From Terriglobus roseus (lineage in GTDB: Bacteria > Acidobacteriota > Terriglobia > Terriglobales > Acidobacteriaceae), in assembly GCF_900105625.1 (NCBI RefSeq), contig NZ_FNSD01000001.1:4650001-4714000 (forward strand): DNA of 64,000 bases. Direction: 5' to 3'. The notes under the pieces were generated by a model that was not told the DNA's origin, ran no database searches, and saw only the letters and a list, made by a program, of their open reading frames with translations. Below, piece by piece: positions 34,389-42,463 of this stretch. How positions within the stretch are numbered: position 1 is the first letter of the stretch; each line of letters starts with the position of its first letter. A program made the translations under genes and the position numbers.

Positions 34389-35893
34389 TTCCACGGCGGC
34401 AGCTTCTGTTGCTGTTGGTCGAGGACAATCAGGATGATGCAGCTCTGCTGGAACGGCATCTTCGCCGAAACGGCTTTGCGCCTTCTATCACGCGCGTGGA
34501 GACCGCCGCGGAGATGGTTGCTGCCATTGCGGCGGGGCCGCCGGATCTGGTGATTGCCGACTACAACCTGCCAAATTTTAGTGGTCCTGCGGCGCTCAGC
34601 ATCGCCCGGCAAAGCGGTTATGACCTTCCGTTCATCATGATGTCCGGTGCCATCTCGGAAGAGACGGCCGTGGAGAGCATGCGTGCGGGAGCGCAGGACT
34701 ATGTCACCAAGCAGAATGTTGCGCGGTTGATTCCTGTCGTCGAGCGCGAACTGCGCGAGGCTGCTGCGCGTAAGTCACGCCTGATGGCAGAGCGCGCCCT
34801 CGCTGTCAGTGAGGCGCGTTTCCACCACCTTGTGGATGCGATGCCGCTGGGATTGCTGATCAGTCAGAGTTCAGGCCTCATCACCTACGCAAACGCCGCA
34901 GCGGAGCGACTGCTTGGCTTTCCGCCAGAGCAGGTGTTGCGCGGCAGCATCACGCTGGGCTCGTTATGCGGCGCGCTGGACGCACCATTCGCCGAACTGG
35001 AACACCGCGCTACCCAGGAGCCGTTTGAGGCGACCTGCACCACATCCGCGGGCATCGCGGTGGATGTGCTGGTGGGCATCGCGTTTCTTGATCGTGAGCA
35101 AGAGGCAGGGCAGCGCGAACTCGCCGTGTTCATTGCCGATTTGAGTCACCAGAAGCGCAGCGAAGAGGTCCTTCGCCGGACGGAAAAACTGGCGGTGGCG
35201 GGGCGGCTTGCGGCCTCCATCGCACACGAGATCAATAATCCGCTGGCAGCAATAACGAACTGTCTTTACTTGGTGCAACAGACGGAACTCAGTGATTTGG
35301 GACGCTCTTATTTGGAGATCGCGCAGAAAGAATTGGATCGTGTTGCGCAGATCACGGTGCAGACCTTGCGCTTCCATCGCCAGTCCAGCCGGCCCATGCC
35401 GACAGAGACCAGCGAATTGATCGAGACCGTTCTGGCGCTGTTCGAGTCGCGAATTCGTCGACAGGGAATCCAGATTCACCGGCGCTATCGCCAGACATCG
35501 CCGATCTTCGCATATGAGGGCGAGGTGCGACAGGTGATTGTGAACCTTCTCGGCAATGCGATCGATGCGATGCCGGGAGGTGGTCACATCACGGTTCGTA
35601 CAGCCGAAACACATCATCCGGTCACCGAAGCGCGGGGGCTCGCTTTGACCGTATGCGATAGCGGCAGCGGTATGGGCGAAGAAACTATCGCGCATCTGTT
35701 TGAGCCGTTCTATTCCACCAAAGGCATCACCGGTACGGGCCTCGGTCTGTGGGTGTCCAAGGAGATTGTTGATCGCCACCACGGCAACATCAGGGTTCGC
35801 AGCCGCAAGAGCGTGGATGGCAACCCGGGCAGAACCACCTTCCGCGTGTTTCTGCCGATTGATGCATTCCCATCCCAGTCGGCGAGTCAGTAG
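34370..35893 (+). CDS. Hybrid REC-PAS-histidine kinase
   Basis: 507-residue cytoplasmic protein with no membrane segment. An N-terminal receiver (about 10-130) carries Asp64 in LVIADYNLPNFSG. A PAS domain (about 145-260) contains RFHHLVDAMPLGLLISQSSGLITYANAAAERLLGF. The NtrB-like dimerisation and kinase core has the H-box ASIAHEINNPLAAITN, the N-box VNLLGNAIDAMPGG and G-boxes SGSGMGEETIAHLFEPFYST and GTGLGLWVSKEI. ATG 34370 overlaps the preceding regulator gene by 19 bp. Placing a receiver in front of a kinase suggests that it accepts phosphate or binds a partner to control its own kinase. The output regulator is not in the window. Confidence 0.92.
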   Translation: MSADELVPRRQLLLLLVEDNQDDAALLERHLRRNGFAPSITRVETAAEMVAAIAAGPPDLVIADYNLPNFSGPAALSIARQSGYDLPFIMMSGAISEETAVESMRAGAQDYVTKQNVARLIPVVERELREAAARKSRLMAERALAVSEARFHHLVDAMPLGLLISQSSGLITYANAAAERLLGFPPEQVLRGSITLGSLCGALDAPFAELEHRATQEPFEATCTTSAGIAVDVLVGIAFLDREQEAGQRELAVFIADLSHQKRSEEVLRRTEKLAVAGRLAASIAHEINNPLAAITNCLYLVQQTELSDLGRSYLEIAQKELDRVAQITVQTLRFHRQSSRPMPTETSELIETVLALFESRIRRQGIQIHRRYRQTSPIFAYEGEVRQVIVNLLGNAIDAMPGGGHITVRTAETHHPVTEARGLALTVCDSGSGMGEETIAHLFEPFYSTKGITGTGLGLWVSKEIVDRHHGNIRVRSRKSVDGNPGRTTFRVFLPIDAFPSQSASQ

Positions 35894-35907
35894 CGCCAGG
35901 CGCTTGC

Positions 35908-36768
35908 TCATTCCCCCGGCGGGGGAAGGTTTGCGAGTGCCGCTGAAGCGACGAGTATGATCGTCATCGCGATGGCTTCAGCGCGCAGGATCGTCATGGA
36001 CTGCCTGGATTTTGAGATCGTAGCTCGGTTCGGACGAGATAGCGCAAGGCGATTTAGGTAACCCAGTATCAGCGCGACCCCTACACCAAAGATCTTCACT
36101 CCCAGCACAAGACCCCATCTCGTCCCCAGCGTCTGCGGGATGATGCCGCTCGTGGCGAGATACGCCTTGACAACCCCGGTCACTGCAACGAAGCCGACCG
36201 CACAGGTGCTCCACCAGGAGAGGGCGGTTAGATAGAGAGCACTGCTTTTGTCATCGGCTACCAGTTGCGGTATGACGAGAAAGCCCGAGAGCATCACGCC
36301 ACCACTCCAGATCGCCATGGATGCGAGATGGAGAAATTGCAAGGCCTGCGCGAGACTAACAACATTTTCCGTTGCTGCATGGCCTGAGCCCGAGCGAAAA
36401 AGCAGACAGCAGAGGAACGCCGCAACTGCAGCGCTGTCTCGGGATCGCACAAGCCTTGAGACTAGCAACAGGAGAAGAGCTGTCCCAAGCGTCAGGCAGA
36501 GCACAGAGCCGGCATGTGTCCTAACGATGTCCGGTAGAGAGGAGAGCAGCGCCCTCAACCCGGTCTTACCGGTGAATGTTGCCGCGAGGCAAAGCAGTTG
36601 AAGTGCCAGCGCAAAGACCAGGCTGGCTGCAGGAGCCGTCAACGGGATCAGCGCGGGGCCGTTCGGTACCCTGCGCAGCCATCGCCTTGCCAGCAGCAGG
36701 CCTGCAAGGGCAGCGAGGCTGAAGTCGATGAGCACGGACGCAAGGAAGCGAACGAGGAAGGAATCCAC
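35908..36768 (-). CDS. copD: CopD-type copper-handling membrane protein
   Basis: Integral inner-membrane protein of about 286 residues with roughly eight hydrophobic segments, downstream of a CopC-type gene. It resembles the CopD/PcoD superfamily: QALQFLHLASMAIWSGGVMLSGFLV (a His in a membrane helix next to WxGG), WWSTCAVGFVAVTGVVKAYL and VLGVKIFGVGVALILGYLNR. The frame is open to 36837, but GTG 36768 (5 bp after the copC stop) is the natural start. Copper uptake or delivery into the cytoplasm is the role proposed for the family. It is translated with copC. Confidence 0.82.
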   Translation of the reverse strand: MDSFLVRFLASVLIDFSLAALAGLLLARRWLRRVPNGPALIPLTAPAASLVFALALQLLCLAATFTGKTGLRALLSSLPDIVRTHAGSVLCLTLGTALLLLLVSRLVRSRDSAAVAAFLCCLLFRSGSGHAATENVVSLAQALQFLHLASMAIWSGGVMLSGFLVIPQLVADDKSSALYLTALSWWSTCAVGFVAVTGVVKAYLATSGIIPQTLGTRWGLVLGVKIFGVGVALILGYLNRLALSRPNRATISKSRQSMTILRAEAIAMTIILVASAALANLPPPGE

Positions 36769-36773
36769 CGCTA

Positions 36774-37130
36774 CTACTTTACTTTGAAGGAATAGTCGCC
36801 ATCCATGCGATGGCCGTCTACCGCGGCACTGACCCAATGAACGTAATAAGTTCCGGGGGCAAGCTTTGGCAGGGGGAGACTGAGGTGCATGTGGTTTGCC
36901 GGGTCAGCGATGGTCTTGGCCTTCGAGAGGACCGTGCCCTTCTCGTCGGTAAGCGCCAGGGAACTGAACTTCGGGTCGAGTGCTTCGCTGAAGATGACCG
37001 AGAGTTCGGTCGGGGCCTCGACCGTTGAGTTCGCCGCTGGTTCCATGATCTTCGGCTTGGAGTGAGCAAATGCCGGAATGCTGAAGACGCTGGCCAGAGA
37101 AATCAGGGCGACAGTGCGGAGACGGAACAT
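36774..37130 (-). CDS. copC: CopC-domain periplasmic copper-binding protein
   Basis: 118-residue exported protein. The signal peptide ends at FAFA-His (about residue 22/23), so the mature protein begins HSKPKIMEP. With Asp105 and His107 in VDGHRMDGDYSF this supplies the His1-Asp-x-His Cu(II) site known from CopC proteins. A further DPANHMHLSL segment (about 76-84) adds Met/His ligands. The immunoglobulin-like fold is indicated by PGTYYVHWVSAAVDGHRMDGDYSFKV. It lies immediately upstream of copD. Confidence 0.9.
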   Translation of the reverse strand: MFRLRTVALISLASVFSIPAFAHSKPKIMEPAANSTVEAPTELSVIFSEALDPKFSSLALTDEKGTVLSKAKTIADPANHMHLSLPLPKLAPGTYYVHWVSAAVDGHRMDGDYSFKVK

Positions 37131-37175
37131 AGTATTTCCCCTTCGTTGGTGCGACGCCTCTACGACTGGCGTGCA

Positions 37176-38033
37176 TTAGATCGCGGTAATGGTGAACTCA
37201 GCCACATACAGTTGTGTCCCGCCACGAAACTGTAACCAGAGCTTATAGCTCCCGGCTTCACGCAGCGCCAGGTGCAGCATCATCTCCGAGGGTGACGGAC
37301 CGTTTTCTGGCATGGGTGGGGGCTCCTTGGTCATGTCCATGGAGTCACCGGCCATCGGGTGAACGTGAACGTAACTGAGGTCGCCTGCGTTCAGGAAGAC
37401 TGCGTGACCGGGCACGCCCAGGTAGGGGTGGAGGTCTGTTGCTGGTTTGCCATCTTTCAAAATTGCGACATCCAGCATGCTCATGGTGCCGGCATGCAGG
37501 CGAACGCTGCTTAGATCGACCTCATACGGCCCGACCTGTACGCCCATGCCGGTCGGCGCAAGCGTTCGCGCTGGCGCGGATGCAGCTCCCACATCGAACT
37601 GGAAGCGTGATACCTGGTGGTTCATCTCGTTCGGCAGGCCGTCCGCATACACCAGATAAGTGCCCGCCGTGGGAAATGCCTGAGTCAGCACAAGATGACC
37701 GTCCGGGCGTAACGTCGGATGTTCGTGCAGGAACACCTTGAAGTCGTTCCGCACGATGATCATGTGAAGCTTCTTCGTCATCTCCACCTGGTAGCTCTGG
37801 ATGGGCGCGGTTTTGCCTGGCAACGTCAGCCATAAGTCCAGTGACTTAGTGAGTGGCTTTCCCGCAACCGGCGACACCTTCAGGTGGCTATCCGTCAGCG
37901 GCTGTTGCCCTTGGAGGGCAAACTGCCCATGCAGGACCTGCGGTGCGTCGGACGTTGCTCTTTGCTGAGCCGTGTTGCCCAGAGCACATGCTGCGCCGAG
38001 CCAGAGCACAGACAGAAGCTTGATCTGCTTCAA
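37176..38033 (-). CDS. Secreted two-module HxHP protein, copper-linked
   Basis: 285 residues from TTG 38033, which is preceded by AGGAG. An upstream extension of the frame to 38201 has no signal sequence and looks untranslated. A signal peptide covers about 1-22 (LLSVLWLGAACALGN). Two related modules follow: H90-MIIVRNDFKVFLHEHP with HEHP at 103-106, and H210-AVFLNAGDLSYVHVHP with HVHP at 223-226. The spacing between the first His and the HxHP motif is 13 residues in both. Each module is followed by a G-[TS]-Y-x-[LV]-[YW] strand. A Met/Pro-rich loop (DSMDMTKEPPPMPENGPSPSE) is inserted in module 2. It is probably the first gene of a transcript with copC and copD. Function unknown; a periplasmic copper carrier is an inference. 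Confidence 0.72.
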   Translation of the reverse strand: MKQIKLLSVLWLGAACALGNTAQQRATSDAPQVLHGQFALQGQQPLTDSHLKVSPVAGKPLTKSLDLWLTLPGKTAPIQSYQVEMTKKLHMIIVRNDFKVFLHEHPTLRPDGHLVLTQAFPTAGTYLVYADGLPNEMNHQVSRFQFDVGAASAPARTLAPTGMGVQVGPYEVDLSSVRLHAGTMSMLDVAILKDGKPATDLHPYLGVPGHAVFLNAGDLSYVHVHPMAGDSMDMTKEPPPMPENGPSPSEMMLHLALREAGSYKLWLQFRGGTQLYVAEFTITAI

Positions 38034-38381
38034 CGAGGAACTCCTGGGTTGGCTGCGATAGGTCGAACCAATGCGGGCCCGAGCATCCGCTCCAACTCTG
38101 CGCTCAGAATAATGACGAACGGTCATTGGGTCTGCCGGTATTTTTGAAACGTATCCGCTCCATAGATAGAACGTATGACGACCTTCGAGGGTCGCAGCCA
38201 CATGCTAGGCTGAGCGCAATCGTAATCAATCACTGTTCCTATCTCCACGAGACTGAACATCCCTGCGGACCGCTCGCTGCGGTTCACACCGGTTTTTAGC
38301 CGGGAAGTGTCTGGTCTGTCTTCGTGAGTCCACTTCGCAGCATCCCCAAAACCGTCCCACTCTGAACTTGAAAGGAACAGC
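38034..38381. other. Divergent intergenic region with operator-like dyad
   Basis: Gene-free gap between the HxHP gene and the first M20 gene. It holds an inverted repeat AATGAC-5 nt-GTCATT (38111-38127) resembling TetR-family operators and positioned about 80 bp upstream of the TTG start. I do not see a convincing -35/-10 pair for either gene. Confidence 0.5.
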
Positions 38382-40100
38382 ATGCAGCGACACTTGAGCG
38401 CATCTTTTCTGGCATTGGCCTTGCTCGGCACCACCGGCTGTAAAACGGATAAGCCCAAAGAGCGAAGCGCAAATACGCCCGCGAAGGAAACACTTGCCAT
38501 CAAGCCAAATGGGGCGAGCGGAGTTGCACCGAAGGTGACGGGCGCACCGCCAGAGTTGCAGAAGGTGTTCGACTACATCGACACCCACATGGATGAGCAC
38601 GTCGGTAACCTGCAGAAGTGGATCCAGCAGCCAAGCATCTCGAATAGCGGCGAAGGCATTCCCGAATCTGCAGAGATGGTGAAGGGCTTCTTCGACAAGC
38701 TCGGCTGCCAGACGACCCGTGTCTATGACGTGGGCATCACGGAGTACGGAACGCCCGGTAATCCCGTCGTGTACGCGAAGTGCGATGAGGGCGCGCCGAA
38801 GACTGTCGCCATCTATTGGCAGTACGACACCATGCCTGTGACGCAGCCGGACGCGTGGGTTGCACCGCCCTTTGAGGGGCGCGTAGTGGCCGGTTCCACG
38901 GCCGGTTTGCCAGACATTCCTCGCGTGCTCGTAGGACGTGGCGCCACCAATTCCAAAGGACCGGAGATGGCCCAGCTCAATGCGTTGATGGCGTATAAGG
39001 CTGTCAACGGCAAGCTTCCCGTCAACCTGATCTTCATCGCAGAAGGCGACGAAGAGCGCATGGATATCGGTCTTCGTAAGTTCATCAAAGACCACTCGGA
39101 CTTGTTGGCAGAAGCAGACGCACTCTACGTAGGTGGACCTTCTGAAGGTTGCGTTTACGTTGAGCTGACCACGAGCGGCAAAGCCTGGGGCCGGGGACCG
39201 ACGGACTCGGACGTGCACGGCGTGATGAAGCGCACCACGGACAGCCCGGCATGGCGTCACATCCAGATGCTTGCTTCACTCACCTCGAAGGATGGCAACA
39301 CGCCCCAGATCAAAGGTTGGGACGATGGTCGCGAGTATCCGACGCCGGAACAGATGAAGCAGCTCGAAGACCGCGCCGCCAAGACTGACCTGGTGAAGAT
39401 GGCAAAAGCACAAGGCGTGGCACGTTACATCGGCGATACACCGCTTGAAGTTCTAAAGGCCGGCCGGTATGGCGTCAGCTTTAACCTTGACGGCATCTGG
39501 GGCGGCAACATGTACGCTGGCGGCGCTGGCGCGATCCTGCCGAACAAGATCACGTCGAAACATGCATTCCGCTATGTGCCAAAGATGGACGGCTTGCACA
39601 TTGTGCAGATGCTGCGTGAGCAGCTGGACCGTAATGGCTACAAGGACGTACAGATGAAGCTGATCGGCGATGTGCCATGGTCGCGTGGCTCTTCTCCGAC
39701 GTCCGACATCTCCGTTGCGCATAAAAAGGCTGCCGAGATGCTTGGTCTGGGCGGCGATCAGGGCATGTTCCAGATGGCGTCTGCAGACCACTACGAGCAG
39801 AATGGCAAGACTCTGCCGCTGGGTGTGAACCAGTCCGAACCGACCGGTGGTTACTGGCCGAGCTACCTGTTCAGCGATGGCCCGGTTGGTCAGAAGGTCG
39901 GTAGTGTCTCGATACCTATGGGCATCGGTGCGCGTGGTGGTCAGGGTGGACGTGCGCATGCCGCGAACGAATACTACGCAGTGGAAGGCTCGCGTTGGGA
40001 CAACGGTATGGCTGGCGCCGAGAAGATCGTCGCCGCTGCCATATGGGAGTTCTCGCAGACCACAACGACAGCCCCCAAGCCCAAAACCCACGCAAAGTAA
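38382..40100 (+). CDS. M20-family peptidase homologue 1 (lipoprotein-like, altered metal site)
   Basis: 572 residues. The N-terminal signal ends in LLGTTGC (Cys20), a lipobox-like site, so it is probably membrane-anchored outside the cytoplasm. The M20 fold is clear: KWIQQPSISNSGEGIPESAEMV, GRGATNSKGPEMAQL, AEGDEERMDIG (base and metal Glu pair 224/225) and the C-terminal GGRAHAANEYY. The motif usually written GHxD reads YWQYDTMP (Gln147 replaces His), and the bridging Asp is Asn190 (GATNSK). Compared with the paralogue at 45450, about 12 residues before the GSEG/PSEG strand are missing. It is followed by an ABC ATPase 99 bp on. Dipeptidase activity is doubtful from these changes. Confidence 0.85.
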   Translation: MQRHLSASFLALALLGTTGCKTDKPKERSANTPAKETLAIKPNGASGVAPKVTGAPPELQKVFDYIDTHMDEHVGNLQKWIQQPSISNSGEGIPESAEMVKGFFDKLGCQTTRVYDVGITEYGTPGNPVVYAKCDEGAPKTVAIYWQYDTMPVTQPDAWVAPPFEGRVVAGSTAGLPDIPRVLVGRGATNSKGPEMAQLNALMAYKAVNGKLPVNLIFIAEGDEERMDIGLRKFIKDHSDLLAEADALYVGGPSEGCVYVELTTSGKAWGRGPTDSDVHGVMKRTTDSPAWRHIQMLASLTSKDGNTPQIKGWDDGREYPTPEQMKQLEDRAAKTDLVKMAKAQGVARYIGDTPLEVLKAGRYGVSFNLDGIWGGNMYAGGAGAILPNKITSKHAFRYVPKMDGLHIVQMLREQLDRNGYKDVQMKLIGDVPWSRGSSPTSDISVAHKKAAEMLGLGGDQGMFQMASADHYEQNGKTLPLGVNQSEPTGGYWPSYLFSDGPVGQKVGSVSIPMGIGARGGQGGRAHAANEYYAVEGSRWDNGMAGAEKIVAAAIWEFSQTTTTAPKPKTHAK

Positions 40101-40199
40101 ACCTGAGCAGCGCGGTCCGGCCATCTCAGCCGGACCGCGCTGAATCTCTCGCGACATCGGACATCTGCACCGCAAGCAATGAAGAGGAGACGAAACTTC

Positions 40200-40955
40200 A
40201 TGGGCATGGTCATCTCGGTTCGAGATCTGACGAAGACCTATCAACTGGGGGAACATCAGGTACACGCCCTGCGTTCCATCACGCTTGATGTTGAGGCTGG
40301 CGAGTTCGTCTCCGTGATCGGACCTTCTGGTTCCGGCAAGTCAACGCTGATGCACATCCTTGGCTGTCTCGATCAGCCAACGAGCGGGCAGTACGTCCTC
40401 GACGGAAAAGATGTTTCGCGTCTCACCGACGATGAAATCTCCCTTGTTCGCAATGAGCGGATCGGCTTCGTCTTCCAGGGATTCAACCTGCTCACGCGAA
40501 CCTCCGCTCTTGAGAATGTTGAGCTGCCTCTGCTCTACGGCAAGAGCGATCTCAGTGCGGCCGAGCGGAAGCGCCGGGCCATGGCAGCGTTGGCGGCCGT
40601 TGGTCTTGAGAGCCGTTGGGAGCACCACACGAATCAGTTGTCCGGCGGTCAGCAGCAGCGCGTCGCGATCGCACGAGCCCTCCTGAACAATCCTGCGATT
40701 CTGCTCGCCGATGAACCAACCGGAAACCTCGACACCAAGACCAGTCTCGAAGTGATGGAGATCTTCCAGAAGCTGCAGCGCGAACGTGGCATCACGATCG
40801 TGCTCATCACGCATGAGATGGATGTCGCGCAGTTCGGCACGCGCATCATCACCTTCCGCGACGGCAAGATCGTGTCCGACCGTCCAAATGATCAGCGGGT
40901 ACCTTCAGCAGAAGCCGCACTGCATGCGACAGCGGCGCCGGCGAGTCTCCTATGA
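40200..40955 (+). CDS. ABC transporter ATPase (MacB/LolD type)
   Basis: 251 residues from ATG 40200, chosen because GAGGAGA lies about 10 bp upstream. An in-frame ATG at 40179 would put the ribosome binding site inside the gene. Walker [44 protein letters not shown], Walker [17 protein letters not shown] and the H-loop ITHEMDVAQF are all present. It closely resembles the ATPase at 25760-26515 of this window. It overlaps the first permease by 4 bp and probably powers all three permeases downstream. Confidence 0.93.
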   Translation: MGMVISVRDLTKTYQLGEHQVHALRSITLDVEAGEFVSVIGPSGSGKSTLMHILGCLDQPTSGQYVLDGKDVSRLTDDEISLVRNERIGFVFQGFNLLTRTSALENVELPLLYGKSDLSAAERKRRAMAALAAVGLESRWEHHTNQLSGGQQQRVAIARALLNNPAILLADEPTGNLDTKTSLEVMEIFQKLQRERGITIVLITHEMDVAQFGTRIITFRDGKIVSDRPNDQRVPSAEAALHATAAPASLL

Positions 40956-42463
40956 GCCGTCTCCGCAAAACATTTACGATCTCAGTCAACGCACTCAAGC
41001 GGAACAAGCTTCAGTCGGTCTTGACGATGCTTGGCATGGCGATTGGTGTCGCAACCGTCCTCGCCATGATTGCCCTCGGTACAGGCGCTCAGCAAGCTAT
41101 TACCGATCAGGTGCGTGCAGCCGGCATGAACATGCTGATCGTGAAGGCCGGTAACTTTCAGGCACAACGCGAAGCACCACCCGCCGACGCAATCGAGATG
41201 GGAAGGTTGAACCGTGTCGATCCCATGGAAGACCGCTCGCAGGGGCATTTGGAAACCGCTGCCTGGCACGGCGAAGCACGTCTTCATCTAGCGTACTTCC
41301 ACCCGGAAGACGATCCCTTCGCAATTCACGATCATCCCACCGCGCGACAGCGCCTCGGTGACTCGGAAGCAGGTCTGGGGTCTGCCGCGACACTGACGAT
41401 CGCGGACGCCAACGAGATCCGGAAGATGAAGGGTGTTCAGTATGTCTCGGAGGGCATTCATGAGAACGTGCATGCGGTGAACGACAGCGGTGTCCGCTGG
41501 TTTACGCGCGTCCATGGCGACGACACGGCCATGCCCGAAATCCGGCGCTCGTGGGTCTTTCCCCAGGGCCGCTTCTTCACAGGCAGGGAAGAGTCGAATG
41601 CGGAACAGGTTGTTGTGCTCGGCACCATCGTCGCAAAGCAGCTCTTCGGAGACAAGGATCCGATCGGTGGAACCGTCGATCTTTGGAAGCAAAAGTTCAA
41701 GGTGGTTGGAGTAGTAGGCAGCTCCAGTTGGCTATCCACGCCACAGGCGGGTGACGACCAGTTCGACGCGGTGTACGTACCCGTGACCACCATGCAGAAG
41801 CTGCTGAATCTGTCCAAGTTGAACGACATTACGGTGACCACAGTCTCTACGGGTGATGTTTCGAAGGTGGAGAAGGGAATCGTCACCCTGCTGCGCCAGC
41901 GGCACAGCATCACCGCGAACAAACCTGATGACTTTACTGTATCCAGCCAGGCGAGTAAGGCTCTGACCAGCGGCAGCATGCGGCCAGAGGTCGCACATGC
42001 CGTGACCGGCAACGTCGCCGGCCTGGAAAAGATCACGCTGGATCAGCTCGGTAAGAGTCTCGAGCGCTCCAGCCGCACCATGACCGCGCTGCTTGTCAGC
42101 ATCGCAACCGTCAGTCTCATCGTCGGTGGCATCGGCATCATGAACATCATGCTGCTCAGCGTCACCGAGCGTACCCGCGAGATCGGCATTCGCCGTGCCG
42201 TAGGTGCGCAGGAAAAGGAAGTCCTCAGCCAGTTCCTGATGGAGTCCGTTTTCCTGAGTGTAATGGGCGGATTGGCAGGCGTTCTCATCGGAACGATCGC
42301 CGCCATCTCCATCTCCCGCAGCGCGCACTGGTCGACCAGCGTGCCGTTCTCTGCCATTGCACTATCGTTCGGGATCTCAACCGTGGTCGGGGTCTTCTTC
42401 GGCTACTATCCTGCGCGTGAAGCCTCTCAAGTGCCTCCGCTGAATGCCCTGAGGTATGAATAA
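40952..42463 (+). CDS. MacB/FtsX-type ABC permease 1 with His-rich insertion
   Basis: 503 residues: a first membrane helix (KRNKLQSVLTMLGMAIGVATVLAMIALG, about 15-43), a long periplasmic MacB_PCD domain (about 45-365), and three C-terminal helices of the FtsX domain beginning SIATVSLIVGGIGIMNIMLLSVTERTREIGIRRAVGA. Between the first beta strand and the SAATLTIADANEI motif, a roughly 60-residue insertion (about 75-145) contains six His within about 35 residues (e.g. GEARLHLAYFHPEDD, AIHDHPTARQ). Permease 2 lacks it. It starts inside the ATPase stop (ATGA) and its last base is the first base of permease 2. Confidence 0.9.
   Translation: MSRLRKTFTISVNALKRNKLQSVLTMLGMAIGVATVLAMIALGTGAQQAITDQVRAAGMNMLIVKAGNFQAQREAPPADAIEMGRLNRVDPMEDRSQGHLETAAWHGEARLHLAYFHPEDDPFAIHDHPTARQRLGDSEAGLGSAATLTIADANEIRKMKGVQYVSEGIHENVHAVNDSGVRWFTRVHGDDTAMPEIRRSWVFPQGRFFTGREESNAEQVVVLGTIVAKQLFGDKDPIGGTVDLWKQKFKVVGVVGSSSWLSTPQAGDDQFDAVYVPVTTMQKLLNLSKLNDITVTTVSTGDVSKVEKGIVTLLRQRHSITANKPDDFTVSSQASKALTSGSMRPEVAHAVTGNVAGLEKITLDQLGKSLERSSRTMTALLVSIATVSLIVGGIGIMNIMLLSVTERTREIGIRRAVGAQEKEVLSQFLMESVFLSVMGGLAGVLIGTIAAISISRSAHWSTSVPFSAIALSFGISTVVGVFFGYYPAREASQVPPLNALRYE

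Noticed and set aside
35908-36837. Longer copD start at 36837
   Set aside because: The extra residues lie inside copC and carry no membrane signal; GTG 36768 follows the copC stop directly.
38034-38201. N-terminal extension of the HxHP protein
   Set aside because: It would bury the signal peptide; TTG 38033 with AGGAG fits better.
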